43,169 bases of DNA, taken from Armatimonadota bacterium (GTDB lineage: Bacteria > Armatimonadota > Armatimonadia > Armatimonadales > Capsulimonadaceae). The notes below the pieces were generated by a model. That model made no database searches. It was not told where the DNA came from and saw nothing but the letters and a program-made list of their open reading frames with translations. A program made the translations under genes and the position numbers. Of the stretch, positions 8,711-16,459 are shown in pieces (the stretch's first letter is position 1; every line of letters begins with the position of its first letter). The stretch covers positions 1 to 43,169 of the forward strand of contig JAFAZD010000282.1 in NCBI GenBank assembly GCA_019239955.1, written 5' to 3'.

Positions 8711-9369
8711 GGGATGCGCTCGGCGCGGACGCGGTCCACGTCTGGCGCGTGATCCCGGACGCGCTGCCGCTGCCGGAGGCCGTGCTGGCGCGGACGCTCT
8801 CCGCGGACGAACGAGCGCAGGCCACCCGTCTGCGCCGGCCCCAGGATCGGCAGGCCTGGATCGCCACGCGCGGGCTACTGCGCGTCCTGCTGGGCCATCA
8901 CCTCGGGCGCGATCCGGCCGCCCTCCAGTTCGCCAGCAATGCCTTCGGCAAGCCGGCCCTCATCACCGCACAGAATCCCGGCGACGTGCGCTTCAACGTC
9001 TCGCACACGGAGGGCCTGGCGCTTCTGGCGGTCACGCGCGGGCGGGAGGTGGGGGTGGACGTTGAGCGCGTCCGAGAAGGCTGGCCCGTCACGGACGTGG
9101 CGTCGTTTATCTTTTCTCCCCGTGAATTGATGGAGTGGAATGCCCTGCCGCCGGAGGCCCGCGCCGAGGCGTTCTGGACAATGTGGGTGCGCCGGGAGGC
9201 CCGCGCCAAGGCCGGCGGCACAGGCCTCTCGCTCCCTGGAAGCGCCGAGGAGGTGCCTCCGTCTGGCTCCTGGGCGCTGACGGACCTTGACGTCGGCCCC
9301 GCCCACCGGGCTGCCCTCGCAGTCATCGGGCCGGGCTGCCCCATTCTCCTGCGGACCTGGGGCGAATAG
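8707..9369 (+). CDS. 4'-phosphopantetheinyl transferase, Sfp type
   Basis: 220 aa, typical of Sfp-type enzymes. It transfers phosphopantetheine from CoA to the serine of carrier proteins, here presumably Ser566 and Ser1627 of the neighbouring NRPS. Visible motifs: RGLLRVLLGHHLG, FGKPAL, FNVSHTEGLALLA (P2, substrate pocket) and VGVDVERV (Mg-binding Asp). The P3 region is FWTMWVRREARAKAGGTGL, where the usual W(T/V)xKE reads VRRE, so Lys is replaced by Arg while the catalytic Glu is kept. The start was chosen at 8707 because it overlaps the NRPS stop as ATGA, which implies translational coupling and a dedicated role. The C-terminal extension after the motif is short and Pro/Ser-rich. Confidence 0.9.
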   Translation: MRDALGADAVHVWRVIPDALPLPEAVLARTLSADERAQATRLRRPQDRQAWIATRGLLRVLLGHHLGRDPAALQFASNAFGKPALITAQNPGDVRFNVSHTEGLALLAVTRGREVGVDVERVREGWPVTDVASFIFSPRELMEWNALPPEARAEAFWTMWVRREARAKAGGTGLSLPGSAEEVPPSGSWALTDLDVGPAHRAALAVIGPGCPILLRTWGE

Positions 9370-9494
9370 CGCCAGCGTTTCTTACCTTTCTTACCTTTGA
9401 GCAGCCCCCGCAACGGGCTCCAGACGGAATGGTTCTGGGCGCGCCGGCTCGAAAGCAGGAATTTCGCCTGCCCTTCCCGAACGGTCATGGCACC

Positions 9495-10001
9495 ATGCCA
9501 ACCCCCCATTCCACAGAGGAGGCCGCCCCGCTGGTCTATCCGCAGGACGCGCCGGGCGCGGTGCTGACGCCCGCCCATCGCGCCCGGCGGCAGTTCCTGC
9601 GGGGCGCGGTCGGGACTCTGATCGCCGCCACCGCTGGCTATCTGGCCTGGACGCGGTACCTGTTCCCGCCGGCGCCGCCGATGTCACCGGGCGGCGTGCC
9701 GCTGGGCAAGGTCAGCGAATTTCCGGCGGGCGGCCCGCCCCGGCTGCTGCCCGCCGGGTCTGCCCAGCCCCTTTACATCGTGGAAAGCCTCGGCAATGGC
9801 CAGTTTCGGGTGCTGTCGGCCATCTGCACGCACCAGGGCTGTTCGGTCGGGTGGGACAAGGCCGACCCCGGCCACTTCAACTGCCCCTGCCACGGCGCGG
9901 TCTATGACCTCACCGGCAAGAACCTCGGCCCGCCGGCCCCGCGCCCCCTGCCGACACTGCCATACCGGATTCAGGGGGATATGCTGTATGCCGAGGGCTG
10001 A
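9495..10001 (+). CDS. Rieske [2Fe-2S] protein with Tat signal
   Basis: 168 aa from the ATG at 9495; an in-frame ATG at 9429 would add 22 residues without a better ribosome site. The N-terminal ARRQFLRGA followed by a hydrophobic segment (VGTLIAATAGYLAW) is a twin-arginine signal or anchor, as in cytochrome bc1/b6f Rieske proteins. The cluster-binding boxes are CTHQGC (Cys and His) and CPCHGAVYD (Cys and His), followed by PAPRPLPTLPYRI. The two extra cysteines that form the disulfide in respiratory Rieske proteins are present. It would be exported folded with its cluster. No cytochrome b gene is adjacent, so its electron-transfer partner is unknown. The next gene starts 1 nt after this stop. 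Confidence 0.9.
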   Translation: MPTPHSTEEAAPLVYPQDAPGAVLTPAHRARRQFLRGAVGTLIAATAGYLAWTRYLFPPAPPMSPGGVPLGKVSEFPAGGPPRLLPAGSAQPLYIVESLGNGQFRVLSAICTHQGCSVGWDKADPGHFNCPCHGAVYDLTGKNLGPPAPRPLPTLPYRIQGDMLYAEG

Positions 10002-10002
10002 C

Positions 10003-10428
10003 ATGCGCCGCTGCCATCGCCTAACGCTGGGGGCGGCCCTCCTGCTGGCGGGCTGCGCGCCCAAGCCGTCCGCCCCCGTGAGGCCGGTGACGCAGACGGT
10101 CGGCGGCCTGACGATCCAGATGACCACGATACCCGCCCAGGCGACAACGCCCGGCCCGCCCCACAGCGGCGACAACACGCTGAGCCTGACGCTCACGGAC
10201 GCCGCCACCGGCGCGCCGGTGGGCGACGCCAACGTGACGGTGACGCCCAACATGCTCGCCCCGCGCGAGCAGGGCGCAACCAACAGCGGGCGGGCGCAGG
10301 GCAACGGGGTCTATCAGGTCCCGCTGCGCCTGCCCATCGCCACCAAGTACGACGTGGAGGTGCAGATTGAGCGACGCGGCGGCTTGCCGCCCGTCACCGT
10401 CTCCTTCCCGCTGGAAGCCACCCACTAA
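10003..10428 (+). CDS. YtkA/FixH-like lipoprotein
   Basis: 141 aa. It starts MRRCHRLTLGAALLLAGCAP, a type II signal peptide with lipobox LAGC, so it should be lipid-anchored outside the cytoplasm. The rest is a beta-rich domain: NTLSLTLTDAATGAPVGDANVTVTPNM, then GNGVYQVPLRLPIATKYDVEVQIER, ending VTVSFPLE. This layout matches the YtkA-like/FixH-like immunoglobulin-type domain, often found next to copper or redox proteins. It follows the Rieske gene by 1 nt, so the two are probably made together. Function beyond that is unknown. Confidence 0.75.
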   Translation: MRRCHRLTLGAALLLAGCAPKPSAPVRPVTQTVGGLTIQMTTIPAQATTPGPPHSGDNTLSLTLTDAATGAPVGDANVTVTPNMLAPREQGATNSGRAQGNGVYQVPLRLPIATKYDVEVQIERRGGLPPVTVSFPLEATH

Positions 10429-10448
10429 TCACCGAACGAGGAAAAACG

Positions 10449-10850
10449 ATGGTTGAGATAGACGTCCGCTATGACGGCGACAAGAAGTGTTCGCTGGCGC
10501 ACCCGGAGGGCGCGACGCTCCGAACTGATGCGCCCAAGGACATTGGGGGCGATGCCTCCGCCTTCAGCCCGACCGATCTGGTCGCCGCCGCCCTCGCCTC
10601 CTGCGTCCTGACCACCATTGCCATGTTCGCCGAGCGCCACGAGCTGGACCTGGCCGGCATGACGGCGCACGTCGGCAAGGAGATGAGCCAGAGCCCGCGC
10701 CGCATCGCCCGGCTGCCGCTGCTCGTGACGATGCCTGCCTCCGTCCCCGCCGAGATGCGCGCGACGCTGGAGCGCGTCGGCAACGGCTGCCCCGTCCACG
10801 CCAGCCTCCACCCGGAGGTGGACGCGCCCATCGAGTACCGGTACAAGTAG
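10449..10850 (+). CDS. OsmC-family peroxiredoxin-like protein
   Basis: 133 aa, the typical OsmC/YhfA size. Members reduce organic hydroperoxides through two cysteines. Both are visible: the first in AALASCVLTTI at about residue 57 and the second in NGCPVHASL at about 116, with the conserved SPTDLVAAAL lead-in. The gene follows a good ribosome site (GAGGAAAAACG) 20 nt after the lipoprotein stop, so it may belong to the Rieske operon, giving a small redox group. It resembles the YhfA/OsmC-like branch more than Ohr. The TAG stop lies inside a perfect 26-nt palindrome. Confidence 0.9.
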   Translation: MVEIDVRYDGDKKCSLAHPEGATLRTDAPKDIGGDASAFSPTDLVAAALASCVLTTIAMFAERHELDLAGMTAHVGKEMSQSPRRIARLPLLVTMPASVPAEMRATLERVGNGCPVHASLHPEVDAPIEYRYK

Positions 10851-10873
10851 GGGCTTGGCGCGCCAAGCCCCTA
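10848..10873. terminator. Perfect 26-nt palindrome between convergent genes
   Basis: TAGGGGCTTGGCG is followed directly by its exact reverse complement, with no loop. It includes the OsmC stop codon and precedes the end of the convergent PRC-barrel gene by 18 nt. There is no T-tract. It could act as a bidirectional terminator or be a dispersed REP-type palindrome. Confidence 0.6.
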
Positions 10874-10891
10874 CAGCCGCATGCTGCGCCC

Positions 10892-11257
10892 CTACAGGGC
10901 CTGCTGCACCGCCACGTGGACCTTCACCTGCTTGTCACCGACGACTTCCAGATCGTTGTAGCCGACCAGCACCTGTCGGTTGCCGATGCCCAGCGCGTGG
11001 CCGCCCAGCGACAGCAAGGCGAAGTACGGCTCGCGCGTGTGGGGGTCCACGTAAAGGTCCGCCACCTTGCCGACGTGATGCCCGGTCGTGTTCAGGACCG
11101 CGAAGCCGCGCGGGTCGCCGAGGGTGCTGCCGGCGACGCTGCCGGACTGCGGCTCGCCCTTGTTGGCCTTGTCGCGCTTCTCGATCTCGCTCAACAGTTC
11201 CAGGATCGCCGGCGCGCCGCTCTTCGTCTGCGTATTGAACGTCTCGATGTCCGCCAT
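10892..11257 (-). CDS. PRC-barrel domain protein
   Basis: 121 aa, cytoplasmic, no signal. Residues about 45-115 form a PRC-barrel: DPRGFAVLNTTGHHVGKVADLYVDPHTREPYFALLSLGG, then GNRQVLVGYNDLEVV. The G-x-K-(V/I)-x-D-(L/I)-x-(V/I)-D run is the family hallmark. The N-terminal 40 residues are charged and probably helical. Such proteins often serve in photosynthetic reaction centres, RNA processing (RimM) or stress responses; free-standing copies are mostly uncharacterised. A strong AGGAGG lies 7 nt upstream of the ATG. It follows the sugar transporter operon on the same strand but with its own ribosome site, so a functional link is unproven. Confidence 0.8.
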   Translation of the reverse strand: MADIETFNTQTKSGAPAILELLSEIEKRDKANKGEPQSGSVAGSTLGDPRGFAVLNTTGHHVGKVADLYVDPHTREPYFALLSLGGHALGIGNRQVLVGYNDLEVVGDKQVKVHVAVQQAL

Positions 11258-11322
11258 CAGATGAGTCCTCCTGTAAATTCCATGCTGCGGTTATCTTCCC
11301 CGGCGATGCGAGGCCGTAAACG

Positions 11323-12417
11323 CTAGCGCCCGCCGAGGCCGGTCAGGGAGACGCCCTCAATGAAGTAGCGCTGGGTGAAGAAGAACAGGACGATGACGGG
11401 CAGCATCACCAGCGTGGTGGCGGCCATCAGCAGGCCCGGCTCGCCGCCATGGGCGGCATTGTAGAGCTGTAAGACATACGACAGCGGCATCTTTTCGGGC
11501 GACGAGATGTAGATCAGCGGCCCCAGAAAGTCCTTCCACGCGCCGAGAAATGTCATGATGGTCACGGCGGCCAGCGCCGGCCTGACCAGGGGCAGCATCA
11601 CCCGCCACCACGTCCCCAGCGGGCCGCAGCCGTCAATCCTGGCGGCGTCCTCCAGCTCCTGGGGGATGCCCATGAAGAACTGCCGCAGCAGGAACACGTT
11701 GAAGGCCGACGCGAAGAACGAGGGCACCCAGAGCGGGTACAGCGTGTCCACCCAATGCAGGGAGCGGAAGATCAGGAAGCGCGGCATCATGGTCACGGCG
11801 TCCGGCAGCATCATGGTCGCCAGCAGGAGGCCGAACAGCCAGTCCCGCCCCGGCCAGCGCAGCCGCGCGAACCCGTAGGCGACCAGGGAGGACGAGAGCA
11901 CCGTTCCAATGACCGACATCAGTGCAATAACCAGCGTGTTCCCCAGGTTCCGCAGGCCGTAGCCGCTGTCGGGCGGCAGGAACTGGAGGGCGTCCGGGTA
12001 GTTGCGCCAGAGGACAGGGTGCGGAATCCAGACAGGCGGGAATGTGGACATCTGCGCGTCGGTCTTGAGCGACGAGACCACCATCCAGACGAACGGGACC
12101 AGAAACAGCGCCGAACTGGAGAGGAGCACGAGATGCAGCAGTGTCGGCTTCGTCTCCCGCGTCGGCAGCAGCGGCTCCTGCGGCGCGAAGAACCGCGCCA
12201 CCGCCAGTGTCAGGCCGATCAGCAGGACGGCCCCCAGCAGCAGGCGCACGGCGGGGGCGAAGAAGACGACGATCAGAAACAGGGCGGGCGGCAGCGCCAG
12301 CAGCGCGACCGCCGGCGGCGTCTGCCGCAGCCGCAGCGCGCGCATCAGGTGCGCCACCCAGACGGTCAGGGCCGCGTAGCCCAGCAGAACAAGCAGTAGC
12401 CAGAGAAGTGCGTTCAT
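11323..12417 (-). CDS. CUT1 sugar ABC transporter permease, MalG-like
   Basis: 364 aa, about 80 longer than a usual MalG. The C-terminal 270 residues form the permease: SLKTDAQMSTFPPVWIPHPVLWRNYPD (loop after the first core helix), then helices, then the EAA loop LEDAARIDGCGPLGTWWRVMLPLVRPAL that docks the ATPase. The N-terminal extension (about 1-95) carries three additional membrane segments (LLWLLLVLLGYAAL, AVALLALPPALFLIVVFF, LLLGAVLLIGLTLAVARFF) not needed in standard MalG. The start at 12417 overlaps the preceding oxidoreductase stop as ATGA. It pairs with the binding-protein/permease fusion at 13954-16377. No ATP-binding subunit lies in the window; CUT1 systems often share an MsmK/MalK encoded elsewhere. 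Confidence 0.92.
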   Translation of the reverse strand: MNALLWLLLVLLGYAALTVWVAHLMRALRLRQTPPAVALLALPPALFLIVVFFAPAVRLLLGAVLLIGLTLAVARFFAPQEPLLPTRETKPTLLHLVLLSSSALFLVPFVWMVVSSLKTDAQMSTFPPVWIPHPVLWRNYPDALQFLPPDSGYGLRNLGNTLVIALMSVIGTVLSSSLVAYGFARLRWPGRDWLFGLLLATMMLPDAVTMMPRFLIFRSLHWVDTLYPLWVPSFFASAFNVFLLRQFFMGIPQELEDAARIDGCGPLGTWWRVMLPLVRPALAAVTIMTFLGAWKDFLGPLIYISSPEKMPLSYVLQLYNAAHGGEPGLLMAATTLVMLPVIVLFFFTQRYFIEGVSLTGLGGR

Positions 12418-13493
12418 GGTGATGTCTCGCTCAGGGAGTTGTTGAGCATCTCTTGCACGGCGACCGGCTGGCCGGTGCGGCTGCTCTGGATGCCCGCCGC
12501 AAAGAGGGCGACGGATTGCAGGTTGGCCTCGACCTCCGTTTCCATCGGCGGGCCGCCGTCCAGCCAGCGGACGAACTGCTCGATCAGCCAGGCGTTGGCC
12601 CATTTCGGCTGTGTCAGGAGCGGGACGGCCTCGCCCTCGCCTTCGCGGCGGGCGGCCCCGCGCACGGTGGAGTCGTAGGGGAACTTCTCCAGGCGGCGAT
12701 GGTCCAGAATTAGCGTCGCGCGCTCACACTCCGCCCGAATATATTCTTGTCCCCAGCCGTTCAGCCCGACCGCGTTGGCGTTGGCCGCCTCGTAGGAGGC
12801 GCGGACGCCGTTGGCGAAGCGCAACAGCGCCATCCCCTGCACGTCGCCCCGGAACTCGCTCCAGGCGGGATTCCACGTCTGCGCGTAAATGGTCTCGCAC
12901 GGCGCGCCCGCCAGGTCGGCCAGGATGTCCAGGTGATGCACGGCCATCTGCACCATCAGCGGGTCGTCCTCACGGTAGACGCCGTGGGTGTAGCCGCCGA
13001 AGCGTCGGACCTCAGCGGTGAAGCGGCAGGCCAGGTAATCCAGCGGGCCGCTGCGCCCCGACCTCAACTCCTGCCGCAGAGTGGCCTTGTCCTGGTCAAA
13101 CCGATGGCTCATCGTCACGGCCATTTTCTTGCCGGCCTGCCGGACCTTCTTGGCGATGCGGACGGAGGCGGCGAGGGTGTCGGCGATAGGCTTCTCCGAG
13201 AGGATGTGCAGGTCGTGCGCCAGTGCGAGGTCCACGACGGCTTCATGCGCGGTGGGCGGGACCACAATGGTGCAGAAGTCGGCGCGGTTCTCGTCAAAGG
13301 CGCGGGCAATGTCCGTGTAACACTGGTCGGCGCGCAATCCCAGCCCCTCGCGGGCATTCTGTAGGGCGTCCGGGTTGGTGTCCACGGCGGCGACCACCTC
13401 CACCAGCCCATCCGCCACATTCGGCGGCAGGAAGTGCCGGCACCAGGACGCGCCGTGTCCCCCCGTCCCCACCTGAATGAGTTTGTACGTCAC
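12414..13493 (-). CDS. Gfo/Idh/MocA family oxidoreductase
   Basis: 359 aa from a GTG at 13493, chosen because GGAGGT sits 5 nt upstream; a longer frame to 13637 exists but adds a non-homologous tail. The NAD(P)-binding Rossmann motif is at the N-terminus (YKLIQVGTGGHGASW). The conserved EKPIADTLAAS follows at about residue 100, supplying the catalytic-loop Lys of this family. The C-terminal half is the substrate-binding alpha/beta domain (MVQMAVHHLDILADLAG with the H-x2-D pair). Such enzymes oxidise or reduce sugars, inositols and related polyols. Its place between the two transporter genes suggests it processes the imported sugar. The stop overlaps the next permease start. Confidence 0.88.
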   Translation of the reverse strand: MTYKLIQVGTGGHGASWCRHFLPPNVADGLVEVVAAVDTNPDALQNAREGLGLRADQCYTDIARAFDENRADFCTIVVPPTAHEAVVDLALAHDLHILSEKPIADTLAASVRIAKKVRQAGKKMAVTMSHRFDQDKATLRQELRSGRSGPLDYLACRFTAEVRRFGGYTHGVYREDDPLMVQMAVHHLDILADLAGAPCETIYAQTWNPAWSEFRGDVQGMALLRFANGVRASYEAANANAVGLNGWGQEYIRAECERATLILDHRRLEKFPYDSTVRGAARREGEGEAVPLLTQPKWANAWLIEQFVRWLDGGPPMETEVEANLQSVALFAAGIQSSRTGQPVAVQEMLNNSLSETSP

Positions 13494-13530
13494 TTTACCT
13501 CCGCAAGCAGCACACAGGGGCGATATCTGC

Positions 13531-13551
13531 CCCGGCATTGGAAATGCCGGG
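13531..13551. repeat. Short inverted repeat with 9-nt arms
   Basis: CCCGGCATT, spacer GGA, AATGCCGGG. It lies in the 179-nt gap between the antitoxin-like gene and the oxidoreductase, both on the minus strand. Further small inverted motifs follow (GGTCCCTCCGGGAC). It may be a REP-like unit or an attenuator hairpin within the operon. Confidence 0.5.
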
Positions 13552-13672
13552 CTACTCTCCAGGTAAGGGAGGTCCCTCCGGGACTGAAGGAAAACCCCGT
13601 CTGAGCGGGCTGAGGAACCGACATAGGAAAGGTCCACCCCTTCTTGAGTTGCCGCTTAGGGCAACGACTGTG

Positions 13673-13939
13673 TCAGAACCGGTCCTCCAACTCCATCTCG
13701 CGCTTCTTGTCCTCAATAAACTGGTAACTGCTTGCGCCTTCTAAATGAGCCAGTGAACCGCGTAGCCTCCTGGCCGCCTCAATTTGCCGAGCCCGCTCCT
13801 CAGAAATCTGTGTCTTCGGCTGCGGCATCTCACCCAGGATAAGCCCCAGGGCATAGTCCTGCATTTCCAGCCCATGTGCGGCGGCCTCGCCAATCAAGCG
13901 ACGCTCCTGTTCAGGGGTCAGTTCCAGCGTCAATGTCAT
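13673..13939 (-). CDS. Small antitoxin-like protein, partner not found
   Basis: 88 aa. MTLTLELTPEQERRLIGEAAAHGLEMQDYALGLI resembles the N-terminal DNA-binding region of ribbon-helix-helix-like antitoxins (a short beta strand, then two helices: L-x-P-E-x-E-x-x-L-x-x-x-A). The C-terminal half (QISEERARQIEAARRLRGSL, ending KKREMELEDRF) is charged and helical, as antitoxin toxin-binding tails are. No toxin gene is seen on either side: downstream is a 179-nt gap with hairpins, and upstream is the sugar transporter fusion 14 nt away. It could be an orphan antitoxin or a small regulator of the transporter operon. Confidence 0.6.
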   Translation of the reverse strand: MTLTLELTPEQERRLIGEAAAHGLEMQDYALGLILGEMPQPKTQISEERARQIEAARRLRGSLAHLEGASSYQFIEDKKREMELEDRF

Positions 13940-13953
13940 GGCAGCATTCCCCG

Positions 13954-16377
13954 TTACTTTGCATCCGTCTCGTAGTGGACCCAGCGGGGGGCGAGCTTGA
14001 GCTGGCCCATGGTCAGGCCGAGGATGAGGATGAAGAGGAGCCAGGCGAGGGCGCTGGCGTAGCCCATCTTGAAATACTCGAAGGCGTTGTTGAACAGGTA
14101 GACGACGGGGACCAGGAGGCTGTCGTCCGGGCCGGTGCTGCTGCCGCCGCCGGTGTTGCCCAGGATGTAGGCGGACTCAAACGTCTGCAAGGCCCCGATG
14201 GTTCCCATGATCAGGTTGAAGAAGATGTAGGGGGAGAGCATCGGGACGGTGACGTGGCGGAACTGCGCCCACCAGCCAGCGCCGTCCAGCGAGGCGGCTT
14301 CGTAGAGGGTGCTGGGGATGCTTTGCAGGCCCGCCAGCCACAGGATCATGCCGCCGCCCGCGCCCCACAGGCCCATGAAGATCAGCCCCGGCTTGGCCCA
14401 GGATGGCACGGAGAGCCAGCCGGGCGGCGGCAGGCCGAACCAATGGCCGATCGTCATCTGCCAGGTCGCGTTGACCAGGCCCCGGTTCGGGTCGGAATTG
14501 AGGATGAAGCCCCACAGCACCGTGGTGGCGACGATGGGGACGATGCTGGGCATGTAGAAGAAGGTCCGGTACCACTGCTGGCCGCGCAGCTTGGCGTTGA
14601 GCAGCAGGGCCATCGTCAGGCTGGTCACCATGCTCAGGGGGATGCCGATGGCGGCGAGATAGGCGGCGTTGCCCAGGCTCTTGAGCACGAGCGGACGGTC
14701 CATCGTGACCAGGGACTGGTAGTTGGTCGCGCCCGCCCAGCGTGCCGGATGCAGGACATCGTAGTCGCAGAAGGAGAGCACCAGGGACGCCAGGATCGGC
14801 CCCAGGGTGAAGACCAGGAAGCCGAAGGCCCAGGGCAGGATGAACAGGAATCCGGCGCGGGCCTCGGCCCGCGTCGCCGTCCGGTGCCGCGCCATCCAGC
14901 GCGCCGTGGCGACGCCCAGCGCGGCGAAGCCGATCAATGTCAAGAGCGCGATGACCAGGATCACTGGGCGGGCGGGCAGCAGGGGGTGCGCCGCGCGGTT
15001 GTAGACGGCGTCCAGCTCGATCTGAACGGCCTCCTGGCTGATGGCGAGGGAGGCGGCGGGCGTCTGCGTATGGCGGAGGGCGCGATCCACGGCGCGCCCC
15101 TGCTCGTCCCAGAGGCGCTGGCCGACGAACGTGACCGGACGGAACTTGGTCAGCGGCAGCAGGGCGAGGCTGATCTGCTTGGCCTTCAAAAACTTGGGCG
15201 GCAGGGTGTTTTTGTAGGCGTCGAAGACGACTTTGTTGGCGTGGACATTGGCGAAGAGGCCGGGGACGAAGAGGCGGCCCTTGCTGTGCGCGTAGACCGC
15301 CTGCGCCCGCGCGCCGATCAGGGCGGCCTCCGGCGAGTTGAACCACTGGATGAACTGCCAGGCCTCGCGGATGTGCCTTGCGCCGCGCGGGATGGCGAAC
15401 GAGAAGCCGCCGGACCAGGTCACCCAGGTGGGGTCGTGCTTGAACCGGCCCTCGTGGCGCAGCCGCTCCTCCGGGACAGGCACGGGGACGACGGCGAAGT
15501 CTAAGTCCGGACTGAAGCGGGCGATGGAGTTCATGAACCCATCGCCGTCCACCCGCATCGCCAGCTTGCTGGTGATGAACGGATCCTGCTCGTCGGTGCC
15601 GAAGCCGCCGGCGAAGGCGTTGATGGCGTCCACGCCGCCCAGCGCGTCGTACCAGGAGACCAGCGCCGTGAGCGCCTTGACCGTCTGAGGGTTGTCCAGC
15701 GTGCAGCGGCGTCCGCTGGGGGACATCACCTCGCCGTCCTCCTGCCAGGACCAGAGATAGAGCCAGCCCTGCCCGAAGATGGGAACCAGGCCCATCTTCT
15801 CATAGCCGCCGCCGGGGGCGAGCTTGGTGAGCCGCTTGGCGTCGGCGATCAGTTCGTCCCACGTCTGCGGCGGCTTGTCCGGGTCCAGCCCCGACGCGCG
15901 GAACAGCGCCCGGTTGTAATACAGCACCCGGTCGTCAGTGCCGCTGGGGATGGCGAAGACGTGGCCCTGATAGACGGTCTCGGCCCAGGTCGCGGGGACG
16001 TAGTCCTTCTGATGAATCGCGAGCGGGTCGGACGAGTGCGCGTCCTGGGCGAGCAGGTCATCCAGCGGCCGGAAGGCGTCGCGGCTGGCCCAGTCGCCGA
16101 TGGTGAAGCGGTCCTGCTGGACCAGGTCGGGCGGGACTCCGCCGACGATGGCGGTCATCAGCTTCTGCGGGTTCATCGCGCCCGCGCCCATGGACAGGGC
16201 GGCGATCTCGATGCCGGGGTGGCGCTGCTCAAACGCCGTGATCTTGGCGTCCATGTCCTTGGACTCGGCGGTGGACTCCATGCCCCAGACGACCAGACGC
16301 ACGGGCGCGGCCGGCGCGCGCAGGCTCAGGGCACAGATCAGAGAAAGCAGGGCGGCGAAGCGAATAAGTCGTTGCAT
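13954..16377 (-). CDS. Sugar-binding protein fused to CUT1 ABC permease
   Basis: 807 aa from the ATG at 16377, which begins a signal peptide (RLIRFAALLSLICALSLRAPAAP). Residues about 25-450 are an extracellular sugar-binding domain of the UgpB/MalE type: VRLVVWGMES, ITAFEQRHPGIEIAAL, PDLVQQDRFTIGDWA, VPIFGQGWLYLWSW, GGFSFAIPRGARHIREAWQFIQWFNS. About 465-487 is an extra membrane helix (VILVIALLTLIGFAALGVATARW). About 500-807 is a MalF/UgpA-type permease (FLFILPWAFGFLVFTLGP) with EAA loop LYEAASLDGAGWWAQFRHVTVPML. The extra helix puts the permease N-terminus back inside, so topology is consistent and a sequencing read-through is unlikely. In most CUT1 systems these are two genes. With the MalG-like gene downstream this makes an importer lacking only its ATPase. 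Confidence 0.92.
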   Translation of the reverse strand: MQRLIRFAALLSLICALSLRAPAAPVRLVVWGMESTAESKDMDAKITAFEQRHPGIEIAALSMGAGAMNPQKLMTAIVGGVPPDLVQQDRFTIGDWASRDAFRPLDDLLAQDAHSSDPLAIHQKDYVPATWAETVYQGHVFAIPSGTDDRVLYYNRALFRASGLDPDKPPQTWDELIADAKRLTKLAPGGGYEKMGLVPIFGQGWLYLWSWQEDGEVMSPSGRRCTLDNPQTVKALTALVSWYDALGGVDAINAFAGGFGTDEQDPFITSKLAMRVDGDGFMNSIARFSPDLDFAVVPVPVPEERLRHEGRFKHDPTWVTWSGGFSFAIPRGARHIREAWQFIQWFNSPEAALIGARAQAVYAHSKGRLFVPGLFANVHANKVVFDAYKNTLPPKFLKAKQISLALLPLTKFRPVTFVGQRLWDEQGRAVDRALRHTQTPAASLAISQEAVQIELDAVYNRAAHPLLPARPVILVIALLTLIGFAALGVATARWMARHRTATRAEARAGFLFILPWAFGFLVFTLGPILASLVLSFCDYDVLHPARWAGATNYQSLVTMDRPLVLKSLGNAAYLAAIGIPLSMVTSLTMALLLNAKLRGQQWYRTFFYMPSIVPIVATTVLWGFILNSDPNRGLVNATWQMTIGHWFGLPPPGWLSVPSWAKPGLIFMGLWGAGGGMILWLAGLQSIPSTLYEAASLDGAGWWAQFRHVTVPMLSPYIFFNLIMGTIGALQTFESAYILGNTGGGSSTGPDDSLLVPVVYLFNNAFEYFKMGYASALAWLLFILILGLTMGQLKLAPRWVHYETDAK

Positions 16378-16386
16378 TATACTGCC

Positions 16387-16415
16387 ATTATAGCAAATAG
16401 CGCCGGGCAATGCAA
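16387..16415 (-). promoter_or_regulatory. Promoter of the fused transporter gene, near-leaderless
   Basis: On the minus strand TTGCAT (16415-16410), 17 nt spacer, TATAAT (16392-16387) with TGC before it. Transcription would start near 16380, about 3 nt from the ATG at 16377, leaving no room for a ribosome-binding site. A second TATAAT overlaps the start codon. Confidence 0.65.
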
Positions 16416-16459
16416 CTTCCGGGCGTCTCCGGTGTCTGACAGGGGGAAGGAGATCCCCC

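Noticed and set aside
13673-13939. Complete toxin-antitoxin pair
   Set aside because: Only an antitoxin-like protein is seen; both flanks were read in six frames and no toxin was recognised.
13876-15504. 542-codon plus-strand frame opposite the transporter fusion
   Set aside because: Translation is low-complexity (Gln/Gly/Arg/Asp) with no domain; the minus strand carries clear permease helices.
13954-16377. Frameshift or assembly error joining two genes
   Set aside because: The frame is open through the junction and includes an additional membrane helix needed for correct topology, which an accidental read-through would not provide.
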